From Microbacterium sp. Leaf320 (GTDB taxonomy: Bacteria; Actinomycetota; Actinomycetes; Actinomycetales; Microbacteriaceae), in NCBI RefSeq assembly GCF_001423485.1, contig NZ_LMOD01000001.1, positions 440,617 through 504,616 of the forward strand: a stretch of 64,000 nucleotides of DNA, written 5' to 3'. How positions within the stretch are numbered: the first letter of the stretch is position 1; each line of letters begins with the position of its first letter. The notes below the pieces were generated by a model. The model saw only the letters and a list, made by a program, of their open reading frames with translations. It did no database searches and had not been told where the DNA came from. The position numbers and the translations under genes are program-made. Below are positions 35,899-44,209 of this stretch, piece after piece.

Positions 35899-36907
35899 GA
35901 GTACAGTAAATCAGGTGGATGCCGATGCGCTGACAGATGCACGCCGCGCCGAGTGGGAGCGGTTGGAACAGTTGAGTCGCGCCCGGCTCGACGGCGAGGG
36001 AGTCGACGAGATGATCGTCCGCTACCGCGCGGCATCCGCCGATCTCGCCGAGCTCAAGACGTCGGTCGGTGAATCGCCGCAGGGAGCGTACCTGTCGACC
36101 ATCCTCGTACGCGCGCGGCTGCGTCTGACGGGAGCGTCCGACAGCATCCTCACCCAGACGGCGCGCTTCTTCTCCCGTCAGCTCCCCGCCGCGCTCTACC
36201 GGCTGCGCTGGACGACTCTCATCATCGCGGTCTCGTTCATCGCGATCGTCGTCGGGACCGCCGCTTGGATCTCGTCGGATCCCGCGCTGCTCGCGACCCT
36301 CGGGCCACCGGATGCGCTCGAGCAGTACGCCGACGAGAGCTTCACCGGCTACTACACCGAGAACCCCGCCGCGGTGTTCATGGGGATGGTCTGGTGGAAC
36401 AACGCCTGGATCGCCATGCAGTGTGTGCTGTTCGGCATCACGGGACTGTGGCCGATCAACGTGCTGGTGCAGAACGCGATGGGGCTCGGCGTATCGGCTG
36501 CGGTGATGACCGCGCACGACCAGGTCGACGTCATGATCCTCTACATCCTTCCCCACGGTCTTCTCGAGATGACCTCGATCTTCGTCGCCGCCGCGGGAGG
36601 TCTGCACCTGTTCTGGTCGTGGGTCGCCCCGGGCAACCGGTCACGCGGTGAGTCCCTCGCAGCGGAGGGCCGATCGCTCGCGACCGTTGCGATCGGACTC
36701 GTCTTCGCGCTGTTCGTCTCCGGACTGATCGAGGGATTCGTCACCGGCTGGGCGCTGCCCTGGCCCGTCAAGATCGGCATCGGAGTGGCGGCGCTCGCCG
36801 CCTTCCTGATCTACATGCTCGTGATCGGCGGCCGTGCATACCGCCGAGGCGAGACCGGAGATCTCGTCGAGTACGAAGCGGGGACGCCGCGACTCCTGGC
36901 GGGCTGA
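35897..36907 (+). CDS. SpoIIM-like (DUF95) membrane protein
   Basis: The 336-residue protein has a cytoplasmic helical N-terminus (about 1-100) and about six membrane helices, matching the stage II sporulation protein M family. In Bacillus SpoIIM is part of the engulfment machine. In non-sporulating actinobacteria its homologues are widespread and their function is unknown, so sporulation should not be inferred. The ATG at 35897 overlaps the RDD start on the other strand; GTG at 35915 would avoid the overlap. Confidence 0.83.
   Translation: MSTVNQVDADALTDARRAEWERLEQLSRARLDGEGVDEMIVRYRAASADLAELKTSVGESPQGAYLSTILVRARLRLTGASDSILTQTARFFSRQLPAALYRLRWTTLIIAVSFIAIVVGTAAWISSDPALLATLGPPDALEQYADESFTGYYTENPAAVFMGMVWWNNAWIAMQCVLFGITGLWPINVLVQNAMGLGVSAAVMTAHDQVDVMILYILPHGLLEMTSIFVAAAGGLHLFWSWVAPGNRSRGESLAAEGRSLATVAIGLVFALFVSGLIEGFVTGWALPWPVKIGIGVAALAAFLIYMLVIGGRAYRRGETGDLVEYEAGTPRLLAG
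35903..35908 (-). promoter_or_regulatory. weak -10 of the RDD gene
   Basis: TACTGT on the minus strand ends 4 bases before the RDD ATG, which would put it inside the SpoIIM-like coding region. It is a poor fit in spacing and no -35 is seen. Confidence 0.2.
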
Positions 36908-36934
36908 CCCGAGTTCGTCCGACTTCTGTTCCCG

Positions 36935-37759
36935 TCAGCGGGCTCGTTCAGCCGCGCTCTCGCTGCTGCGGTCCGGTACGTCGAACAGCCCTCGATACGC
37001 GAACCCTGCGAGCAGGGCACCGACGACGGGGAAGACGAGGAACACCCACAGCTGGGTGAGGGCCTCTGTGTTCCCGTACAAGGCTGTGGCGATGGATCGG
37101 GCGGGGTTCACCGAGGCGTAGTCGATCGGCAGGATCACCAGGTGGATGACCGCGAGAGTGAGGCCAGCCACGACACCACCGAAGGGGGTGCCGCGCACCG
37201 GGTGCGTCACCCCGAGGATCACGAGGACGAGGACCGCGGCGAAGAGCGCCTCGACGATGATCGCGGCGCCGAGGCCGAACCCTGCAGGAGAGGCGGAGCC
37301 GAATCCGTTGCTGGCGAAACCCTCGACGCGCTGCGCCTCGAGCCAGCCGTCGGGACCGAAGAGGCCGATCAGGAATACCAGGGTCGAGGCGATCAGGCCC
37401 CCGACGCACTGGGCGACGATGTATGCGGGGACCTCGCGCCACGGCATCCGACCGGCCGCGGCGACCCCGATGGTCACCGCGGGGTTGAAGTGCCCACCGG
37501 AGATCGGTCCGAACGCATAGAACGCGGCGGTGAGAGCGAAACCCGCCGCGAGCGCGATGCCGACGAATCCGATGCCTTGATCGCTCGTCTCGGTACCCGC
37601 ACCGAACCCGGCCGCGAACATCGCGGCTCCCACGATGGCGAGGACGAGTGCGGAGGAGCCGAACGCCTCGGCGGTCAGTCGGACCGTCATCGTGGAGGTT
37701 CGTCTGCTCGCGTCGCTCATGATCTTCGTCATTCCTTGCGTCCGGTCCGGTGTGCTCAC
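36935..37759 (-). CDS. Aquaporin (MIP family channel)
   Basis: The 274-residue protein has six membrane segments and both channel motifs: HFNPAVT (about 90-96) and VNPARS in the second half. It is a water or glycerol channel; the selectivity filter was not resolved by eye. The GTG at 37759 overlaps the DUF58 stop by 4 bases, suggesting coupling to that operon; ATG at 37732 or 37720 would instead start just before the first helix. The stop lies 27 bases from the convergent SpoIIM-like stop. Confidence 0.88.
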   Translation of the reverse strand: MSTPDRTQGMTKIMSDASRRTSTMTVRLTAEAFGSSALVLAIVGAAMFAAGFGAGTETSDQGIGFVGIALAAGFALTAAFYAFGPISGGHFNPAVTIGVAAAGRMPWREVPAYIVAQCVGGLIASTLVFLIGLFGPDGWLEAQRVEGFASNGFGSASPAGFGLGAAIIVEALFAAVLVLVILGVTHPVRGTPFGGVVAGLTLAVIHLVILPIDYASVNPARSIATALYGNTEALTQLWVFLVFPVVGALLAGFAYRGLFDVPDRSSESAAERAR

Positions 37760-39063
37760 AGCCGTCCGGCTGCCTTCAGCTCGAGGTACCTGTCGGCGAT
37801 CCGCGGGGGCAGGGTCTCGGGGTCGGCTGCGATCGCCTCGCCGCCGGCACGTCTGACTGCATCCGCCACGTTCTCGGCGTCTCGCATCGTCCGCTCCGCA
37901 GCAGCCGCGAGATAGATCTCCTCCCGTGATCCGCGCTGCCGTGCGAGATCGGCGATGCCGTCGTCGGTCACCGACCCCACGAGGATCGATGTCGCCCGCG
38001 AGGCATCCGGGAAGGCTCCGAGGAACCCTCGGGCGGACTCCGCCGCATCCTGTGCCGTCAACACCACGATCAGCGCGGGGCGCGTCGTGAGCGTTCGCAC
38101 GGCAGCGAAAGCGCCGTGCCAGTCGGTGTCGACGAGACGGGCATGCACAGGAGCCATCGCGTCCGTCAGCGCGGGGAGGAGAGCGTTGCCCTCGACGCCG
38201 GTGACGCGTGCGCGCACGACACGGTCGTACATGAGCAGATGCACATGATCGCCCGCGCGGGCGGCGAGAGCGGCGAGCAGCAGAGACGCCTCGAGTGCGG
38301 CGTCCACTCTGGTGCCGTCGCCGACGCGTGCGGCTGCCGTGCGGCCGGTGTCGATGATGATCACGACGTGACGGTCGCGTTCAGGGCGCCAGGTGCGCAG
38401 CATCGTGGTGCCGGCGCGAGCCGTGGCGCGCCAGTCGATCGAGCGCACGTCGTCGCCTCGCACGTACTCGCGCAGCGAGTCGAACTCCGTGCCCTGACCG
38501 CGGACCTGGATGCTGGTGTTGCCGTCGAGCTCACGCAGGCGCGCGAGTCGGGAGGGCAGATGCTTTCGCGACGAGAACGCGGGGAGAACGCGGATGGTCC
38601 CGCGCACCCGGTGGCGCGCCTGTCGACCGGCGATCCCGAGGGGGCCCTGGGATCGGATCATCACGAACTCGCTCGACAGCTCGCCCCGGCGACGGGGGAG
38701 AAGGGGGATGGAGACGCGCCGACGCTCGCCCGGAGGCATGCTGAGGCGCTGACGGTCTCGCGTTGCCCCTGCCGTCGGCTGCCAGGCATCACGGATCAGC
38801 GCGTGCAGTGTGCGGGATCCCTGGTTCTGGAGTGCGACGCTCACCGGCACGAGCTCACCGAGCCGAGTGCGTGCCGGCACTCGTCTGGTGACGACGACCG
38901 AGCGCGGGCTGGGCGCCAGCAGCACGTCGAGCACGATCAGGAGAACGCAGAGTCCCACCCAGATGCCGAGCGCGGCGTACGGCGGATAGCCCGCGAGGCC
39001 TGTGAGGACGAGCGGGACGATGCCGACGGCGACGGCGAGAGCGAGACGGCCGGTGACGAACAC
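37756..39063 (-). CDS. DUF58 domain protein (vWA-like)
   Basis: The 435-residue protein has two N-terminal helices (about 7-48) and then a cytoplasmic DUF58 domain with the signature GDDVRSIDWRATAR (about 214-227) and a vWA-type metal-binding VVIIDTGRTAA nearby. DUF58 proteins pair with MoxR ATPases in chaperone-like modules. The GTG start at 39063 directly follows the MoxR stop (TAG then GTG with no gap). The stop overlaps the aquaporin start. Confidence 0.88.
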   Translation of the reverse strand: MFVTGRLALAVAVGIVPLVLTGLAGYPPYAALGIWVGLCVLLIVLDVLLAPSPRSVVVTRRVPARTRLGELVPVSVALQNQGSRTLHALIRDAWQPTAGATRDRQRLSMPPGERRRVSIPLLPRRRGELSSEFVMIRSQGPLGIAGRQARHRVRGTIRVLPAFSSRKHLPSRLARLRELDGNTSIQVRGQGTEFDSLREYVRGDDVRSIDWRATARAGTTMLRTWRPERDRHVVIIIDTGRTAAARVGDGTRVDAALEASLLLAALAARAGDHVHLLMYDRVVRARVTGVEGNALLPALTDAMAPVHARLVDTDWHGAFAAVRTLTTRPALIVVLTAQDAAESARGFLGAFPDASRATSILVGSVTDDGIADLARQRGSREEIYLAAAAERTMRDAENVADAVRRAGGEAIAADPETLPPRIADRYLELKAAGRL

Positions 39064-40029
39064 CTAGATCGGCACCCTGGTCTGCTGCACGACCGAGGTG
39101 AGGACGGCATCGGCCGAGACGCCCTCCATCTGGGCATCGGGTCGCAGCTGCAGGCGGTGGCGCCAGACCGGCACGAGCATCGTCTGCACGTGATCGGGTG
39201 TGACGGCCGACGAGGCGTTGAGCCAGGCCCAGGCCTTCGCCGCGGCCAGTAGACCGGTCGATGCGCGGGGGCTCGCGCCGAGCTCGACGGAGGGCGACTG
39301 CCTCGTGGCTCTGGCGAGATCGACGACGTAGCCGAGCACGTCATCCGTGACATCCACGCGGCCGGCCGCGGCCTGAGCCGCACGGATCTCGTCCGCCGTC
39401 ACCGTGGACTCGACGCCTGTGAGCTCGCGCGGTGAGAAGCCCGACGCGTGCTTGCGGAGCACCGAGACCTCGGCGTCGCGCTCGGGCATGCCGACGACCA
39501 GCTTCATCAGGAAGCGATCGAGCTGCGCCTCGGGCAGCGAATATGTGCCCTCGTGCTCGATCGGGTTCTGCGTGGCGGCGACGAGGAACGGATCGGGGAG
39601 CGCGCGGCTGACCCCGTCAGCCGACACCTGACGCTCCTCCATGGCCTCCAGCAGAGCGGCCTGGGTCTTCGGGGGTGTGCGGTTGATCTCGTCGGCGAGC
39701 AGGATGTTCGTGAACACGGGCCCCGCGCGGAAGTCGAACTCGCCCGTGCGCGCATCGTAGACGAGCGATCCCGTCACGTCGCCCGGCATCAGGTCGGGGG
39801 TGAACTGCACTCGCTTGGTGTCCAGGCCCAACGCGCGAGCGAAGGAGCGGACCACAAGGGTCTTCGCGACACCCGGCACGCCCTCGAGCAGCACGTGCCC
39901 TCGTGCGAGCAGCGACACCAGCAGACCGGTCACCGTGCCCGCCTGGCCGACGACGGCCTTGTCTACCTCGGTGCGCACGCGGTGCATGGCCTGACGCAGC
40001 TCGGCGTCGTTGAAGTTCTCAGCGGTCAC
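39064..40029 (-). CDS. MoxR-type AAA+ ATPase
   Basis: The 321-residue protein has Walker A (EGVPGVAKTLV, about 53-63), Walker B and arm LLADEINRTPPKTQAALLEAMEE (about 109-131) and a C-terminal lid. MoxR ATPases are thought to remodel or insert factors into partner proteins carrying vWA domains, here DUF58. The GTG at 40029 has GAGGA about 11 bases upstream. It lies 60 bases after DUF4350 and abuts DUF58, within a module with DUF4129/DUF4350 that is widespread in actinobacteria. Confidence 0.92.
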   Translation of the reverse strand: MTAENFNDAELRQAMHRVRTEVDKAVVGQAGTVTGLLVSLLARGHVLLEGVPGVAKTLVVRSFARALGLDTKRVQFTPDLMPGDVTGSLVYDARTGEFDFRAGPVFTNILLADEINRTPPKTQAALLEAMEERQVSADGVSRALPDPFLVAATQNPIEHEGTYSLPEAQLDRFLMKLVVGMPERDAEVSVLRKHASGFSPRELTGVESTVTADEIRAAQAAAGRVDVTDDVLGYVVDLARATRQSPSVELGASPRASTGLLAAAKAWAWLNASSAVTPDHVQTMLVPVWRHRLQLRPDAQMEGVSADAVLTSVVQQTRVPI

Positions 40030-40089
40030 GTGGTGTCCTCGGCTTCCGTTCGGATGGATGGACGGCGGGTGGATGGGACGGACGCCGGA

Positions 40090-41283
40090 TCATTCCGGTC
40101 TCCGTTCGACGGTGGTCGAGGCGTCGACGGCGCTCTCCAGCTCCTGCAGCCGACGGGCCAGGTCGATCAGCGACGGATCGTCGGTGGGAGAGGGGCCGGC
40201 GAGCAGATCGTGCAGAGCGCCGCGCGGGATCCGGAGCCGGTCCGATGCGGCATCCGCGATCTCCTCCGCCGTCGCGTTCACGGCGAGTCCGAGTCTGCGC
40301 GCCAACCTGCGCCTGCTCCCGTCGCGGATGGCCTCCGACGCGTGCGCGGCGTCGCCCGCCTTCGCCGTCAGGCGGGCGCGTCCGTGCATCGTCTCCGACG
40401 CGCGGACGGTCACGGGGAGGGTCTCGGCGACGAGCGGGCCGAAGCGCTGGCCTCGCCACAGTGCGGCCGCGAGCCCGGCGATCATCAGCAGCAGGATCGC
40501 CGGCGTCACCCAGCCCGGCGTGAGCGAACCCAGGCTGTCCGGCATCTCGCCTTCGATGTCCGTGTCGCCGAAGCTAGGGATGTACCAGACGACGCGATCG
40601 GTCTGGCCGAGAAGAGCGAGCCCGAGTGCAGCGTTGCCGTCGTCCGCGAGGTAGGCGTTGCTGAACAGGCGGGCGCCTTCGACGACGATGCGCGTCGTAC
40701 CGTCGTCCTCGTCGACGAGCACGGCCGAGGCGTCTTCGGTGCCGAAGCATCCTTCGACGCCGTCCCCCGGGGCGAACATGCGGTCGGGACGGATCGTGCC
40801 GACGTTGGCGAATTCCGGGATGGTGCAGTCGGCCTCCACCGGGCTCGGGTTCGCTGCGGCGTTGTCGCCCAGGCGCAGGAGGGTGAGAAGGTGCGTGCTG
40901 CTGGAGAGGAAGACGACCCTGTCGGCAGGGTCGATCAGCTCGGTGATCCCGTCGTCGGTCAGGGTGTACGGGTTCGCCATCACGAGGGTGGTGTCCTCGT
41001 CGAGCGCGGCGCGGGCCTCGGCGCGCGAGCGGAAGACCGAGACCTCGATGCCCTGGTCGTCGAGGAGCTGCGCGAGCGCCATCGCACCGGAATCGCTGAC
41101 GCTCTCGGGATCGAGCGAGCCGCGCTGATCGGGCATGCGCACGGCGACCTGGGTCGCGACGAAAACACCTCCGAGCACGAGCGCGACGACGATCGCCCAC
41201 CCGAGGAGCGACCTCAGACGTCGACCGCGCGGAGCGCGTTCAGCGGTGGATGCCGGTGCATCGTGCTGCTCGATGACCGTCAC
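40090..41283 (-). CDS. DUF4350 domain membrane protein
   Basis: The 397-residue protein has helices near both ends (about 25-47 and 255-275) around an extracytoplasmic DUF4350 domain with DDQGIEVSVFRSRAEA (about 91-106). Its C-terminal cytoplasmic part is helical and charged. Function is unknown, but DUF4350 is a steady neighbour of DUF4129 and MoxR. The GTG at 41283 overlaps the DUF4129 stop (GTGA), so co-translation is likely. Confidence 0.83.
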   Translation of the reverse strand: MTVIEQHDAPASTAERAPRGRRLRSLLGWAIVVALVLGGVFVATQVAVRMPDQRGSLDPESVSDSGAMALAQLLDDQGIEVSVFRSRAEARAALDEDTTLVMANPYTLTDDGITELIDPADRVVFLSSSTHLLTLLRLGDNAAANPSPVEADCTIPEFANVGTIRPDRMFAPGDGVEGCFGTEDASAVLVDEDDGTTRIVVEGARLFSNAYLADDGNAALGLALLGQTDRVVWYIPSFGDTDIEGEMPDSLGSLTPGWVTPAILLLMIAGLAAALWRGQRFGPLVAETLPVTVRASETMHGRARLTAKAGDAAHASEAIRDGSRRRLARRLGLAVNATAEEIADAASDRLRIPRGALHDLLAGPSPTDDPSLIDLARRLQELESAVDASTTVERRPE

Positions 41284-41921
41284 GCGTTCACCGCCTCCGG
41301 TCGCAGCGCACTCAGACGATCATCGGTCGCGGCGAGCTCGGCATAACTCGACTCGGTGGCGGGGTGCCGCAGATAGCGCACGTCGTCGAACGAGACCGCC
41401 GCGTCACGGACGGGCGTCGTCTCAGCGGGGAACACGACGGCGACCTCTCGGGCGATCGCCTGTGCGGTCGCGCCGGGGGAGGGATCGATGAGGTCTCGCT
41501 CCAGAAGCCCTCTGGCGAGCGCTCGGAAGCGCAGGATCGTGGCCTCGTCCCAGTCGCCTGCGCGCGCGCAGCGATCGGCGTCGGCGCGCAGCTGCGTCGC
41601 GGATCGGTCATCGTCGGCTCCGAGGAGGTCACCTCGTGCGCGCCGGATGGCCTGCGCACGTCGCGGGCGCCCCCAGATGATGAGCGCGGCGACGAGCGCT
41701 CCGAAGATGATGATGCACACGATGATCAACGCGGAGGGACCGACGTTCGCGCTGTTGTCGGAGTTGAACAGATCGGCGAGGAACCGTCCGATGTCGCGCG
41801 CGAGCATGTCGAACCAGGTCGGCTTCGCATCGGCGTAGCGCGGGTCGGCGAGTTCCTGCTCCGCCCACTTCCGTGCTTCCTCCCCGTCGGGGATGAGCAC
41901 GTCGTCGAAAGGACGGATCAT
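41280..41921 (-). CDS. DUF4129 domain membrane protein
   Basis: The 213-residue protein has a short N-terminal part, one helix (about 64-84) and a C-terminal helical DUF4129 domain in which ADRCARAGDWDEATILRFRAL (about 128-148, charged helix) is recognisable. In other proteins DUF4129 occurs fused to transglutaminase-like domains. It starts inside the upstream gene's stop (ATGA) and ends inside the DUF4350 start. Biochemical role is unknown. Confidence 0.83.
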   Translation of the reverse strand: MIRPFDDVLIPDGEEARKWAEQELADPRYADAKPTWFDMLARDIGRFLADLFNSDNSANVGPSALIIVCIIIFGALVAALIIWGRPRRAQAIRRARGDLLGADDDRSATQLRADADRCARAGDWDEATILRFRALARGLLERDLIDPSPGATAQAIAREVAVVFPAETTPVRDAAVSFDDVRYLRHPATESSYAELAATDDRLSALRPEAVNA

Positions 41922-43426
41922 GCCGACCCTTCGCCGCCCGCACCGGGCGCGGCCCAGGTCGAGTCAGCGGACTCGGCAGGGCGCGTTGCGGGCGGGGAGT
42001 ATGGGGGCGGAGGTGTGGACGCGGCCTGCGCCTGGGGTGCGGCCGGTGGCTGGGGTGCTGCCGGCTGCTGAGCGTAGGGCGGCAGGGGAGGAGGCTGCTG
42101 AGCGGGGTGCTGCGGCGCGGGAGCTGGCTGTCCCTGATACGGCTGTCCCTGATAGGGCTGCCCCTGGTACTGCGGTGCGGCAGGCGGCTGCCCCTGGTAC
42201 GGCTGCGCCTGGTACGCCTGGTACGCCTGGTACTGCGGCGCTGCGGGGTACTGTCCCGGATACGGCTGTCCTGGGTGCTGCTGGGCCGGGTACGACTGCA
42301 TCTCGTAGCCCGTCGTCATCATCGCCCACTCCGGGACCTGCTGCGGCGGCGGGGCGCTCGACACAGCGCGCTCGGGGTCGACGATGAACGGGTCGCCGAG
42401 CTGTTCGTCGGTCCACCCGAGGTCGCGACGCTCGACATGACTGATGAGCGACTGGTCGAGGCCCTCGTAGCGCATCCGACTGTCGAGGTACACGAGAGTG
42501 CCCGCGCTGCTCTGCACGACGAGGGTGATGGCCTGCAGCACGAGCAGCAGGATCTGCGGCGCGAGAAGGGCGAAGACGAACGCCATGATCCCTGCGGTGT
42601 CGGACGAGCCCGTCGGCGCGATCACGGAACCGAGCATCGAGCCGACCAGCGAGACAGGCAGGTTCACCACCTGCATCGCGACGCCCATGATGGCGCCGAT
42701 CAGGAACGTGACGCCCCAGGCCACCCAGAACCGGCCACGCGTCAGGCGCCACGACCGCACGAGCGCGTCGCGGAACTTCGCCCTCTCGAGAACGAGGATC
42801 GACGGGACGAGGAGCAGCTTCGTCGTCAGCCAGACCACGAGCGGGATGGTCGCCAGTATGAGCAGCACGACGAGGATCACGATCCCGCCGATGGCCTCGG
42901 CTGAGCCTCCGAGCCCGCCGGCGATGAAGCCGGCGATCACGAGGAAGACGATCACGATGATGCCGAAGACGAAGATGATCGAGAGCGAGGCGAATCCGGC
43001 CAAGCGCCAGAACGACGGGATCATCTTGCGCCAGAGGGTCCCGAGGGTGGCCTTCACCCCGATCGCTGCGAAGCCGATCTCGGCCGCGACGACGCCCTGC
43101 ATCAGCGCGGTGAAGGCGATGGATGCCAGGCCCACGGCGATGCCGGCCACGATGTTCATCGCGATGGTGCCGGCGAAGACGGCCTCGAAGTCCGGCGAGG
43201 CGGCAGACAGCGATTCGAGTCGCGTGAACGTCGTGACGAACACGAAGCCCATCACCGTCGCACTGAGCACCACCACGGCCAGCTGGATCACGACGCCGAA
43301 GCCGAAGAGCACCTTGGGGTTGTGACGCAGCGCCGCGAACGACCTCGTCAACAGCATCCCGAACGTCATGGGATGCAGGGGGATGATGCCCTTCTTGGGG
43401 GCAGGGGTCCACGTCTGGCCGCTCAC
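41918..43426 (-). CDS. Polytopic membrane protein with Gln/Pro/Tyr-rich tail
   Basis: The 502-residue protein has a cytoplasmic N-terminus, about six to seven hydrophobic segments (about 35-320) resembling the membrane domain found on some glycerophosphoryl diester phosphodiesterases, and a long tail (about 375-502) of short repeats such as YQGQP and YQAYQ. The tail is encoded by near-identical DNA units (42.1-42.3 kb). Choosing the GTG at 43426 is strongly supported by GGAGGGAG five bases upstream; upstream in-frame codons lie in the mtrA promoter region. It heads the minus-strand operon. Confidence 0.8.
   Translation of the reverse strand: MSGQTWTPAPKKGIIPLHPMTFGMLLTRSFAALRHNPKVLFGFGVVIQLAVVVLSATVMGFVFVTTFTRLESLSAASPDFEAVFAGTIAMNIVAGIAVGLASIAFTALMQGVVAAEIGFAAIGVKATLGTLWRKMIPSFWRLAGFASLSIIFVFGIIVIVFLVIAGFIAGGLGGSAEAIGGIVILVVLLILATIPLVVWLTTKLLLVPSILVLERAKFRDALVRSWRLTRGRFWVAWGVTFLIGAIMGVAMQVVNLPVSLVGSMLGSVIAPTGSSDTAGIMAFVFALLAPQILLLVLQAITLVVQSSAGTLVYLDSRMRYEGLDQSLISHVERRDLGWTDEQLGDPFIVDPERAVSSAPPPQQVPEWAMMTTGYEMQSYPAQQHPGQPYPGQYPAAPQYQAYQAYQAQPYQGQPPAAPQYQGQPYQGQPYQGQPAPAPQHPAQQPPPLPPYAQQPAAPQPPAAPQAQAASTPPPPYSPPATRPAESADSTWAAPGAGGEGSA
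42115..42290. repeat. short coding repeats for the Gln/Pro/Tyr tail
   Basis: Units of 12-15 bases of the type CCTGATACGGCTGT or CCTGGTACGCCTGG recur here and encode YQGQP/YQAYQ-like segments. Such arrays can change length by slippage. Confidence 0.6.
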
Positions 43427-43509
43427 CGGCACTCCCTCCGTCGTGCGCTCCCATCGTGTCACAACACCGGTCGGGCGCGTAGACATGAGGGTCGTGGTAC
43501 TGAGTGCCA

Positions 43510-43515
43510 TAAGGT
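43510..43515 (+). promoter_or_regulatory. -10 of mtrAB-lpqB (leaderless)
   Basis: TAAGGT ends 7 bases before the mtrA ATG (43523), with no ribosome site between. Confidence 0.5.
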
Positions 43516-43522
43516 AACAGTT

Positions 43523-44203
43523 ATGACCTCACGCATTCTTGTGGTCGACGACGACACCGCGCTCGCCGAGATGATCGGCATCGTGCTGCGCACGGAGGGC
43601 TTCGAGCCGGTGTTCTGCGCCGACGGCGCACGGGCCGTCGAGGAGTGGCGCACGCAGCGTCCCGATCTCGTGCTGCTCGACCTGATGCTCCCGGGCATGG
43701 ACGGGATCGAGATCTGTGCGCGGATCCGTGCCGAGTCGGGAGTCCCCGTCATCATGCTCACCGCTCGCAGCGACACCGCCGATGTCGTCCGCGGCCTCGA
43801 GGTGGGGGCGGACGACTACATCGTGAAGCCCTTCAACCCGAAGGAGCTCGTCGCCCGCATCCGCACCCGCCTGCGCCCCTCGCCTCAGACGGTGGGGGAA
43901 CAGCTCCGTGTCGGTGACCTCACCGTCGACGTCGATGCGCATGAGGTGCGAAGGGGCACGGCTCCCATCGCTCTCACTCCCCTCGAGTTCCAGCTGCTCG
44001 TCGCCCTCGCCTCGAAGCCACAGCAGGTGTTCTCGCGGGAGATGCTGCTCGAGCAGGTCTGGGGCTACCACTACAAGGCGGACACCCGTCTGGTGAATGT
44101 GCATGTCCAACGCCTCCGTGCGAAGGTCGAGCTCGACCCTGACAACCCCAAGATCGTCATGACGGTGCGTGGCGTCGGCTACCGCGCCGGGAGTGCGGGC
44201 TAA
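43523..44203 (+). CDS. mtrA: Two-component response regulator MtrA
   Basis: The 226-residue regulator has a receiver domain with acidic pocket D10-D11, phosphoacceptor D53 (LLDLMLPG) and K102, and a winged-helix OmpR-type output domain (about 130-220). With MtrB and LpqB it forms the conserved actinobacterial system that links cell-wall state and division to gene expression. The ATG at 43523 is preceded by a TAAGGT -10 at the leaderless distance. MtrB starts 6 bases after its stop. It is divergent from the Gln/Pro/Tyr-tail operon. Confidence 0.97.
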   Translation: MTSRILVVDDDTALAEMIGIVLRTEGFEPVFCADGARAVEEWRTQRPDLVLLDLMLPGMDGIEICARIRAESGVPVIMLTARSDTADVVRGLEVGADDYIVKPFNPKELVARIRTRLRPSPQTVGEQLRVGDLTVDVDAHEVRRGTAPIALTPLEFQLLVALASKPQQVFSREMLLEQVWGYHYKADTRLVNVHVQRLRAKVELDPDNPKIVMTVRGVGYRAGSAG

Positions 44204-44209
44204 AGCGCC

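Noticed and set aside
35897..36907. Evidence for sporulation
   Set aside because: SpoIIM-like and WhiB genes occur widely in non-sporulating actinobacteria and no other sporulation gene is here.
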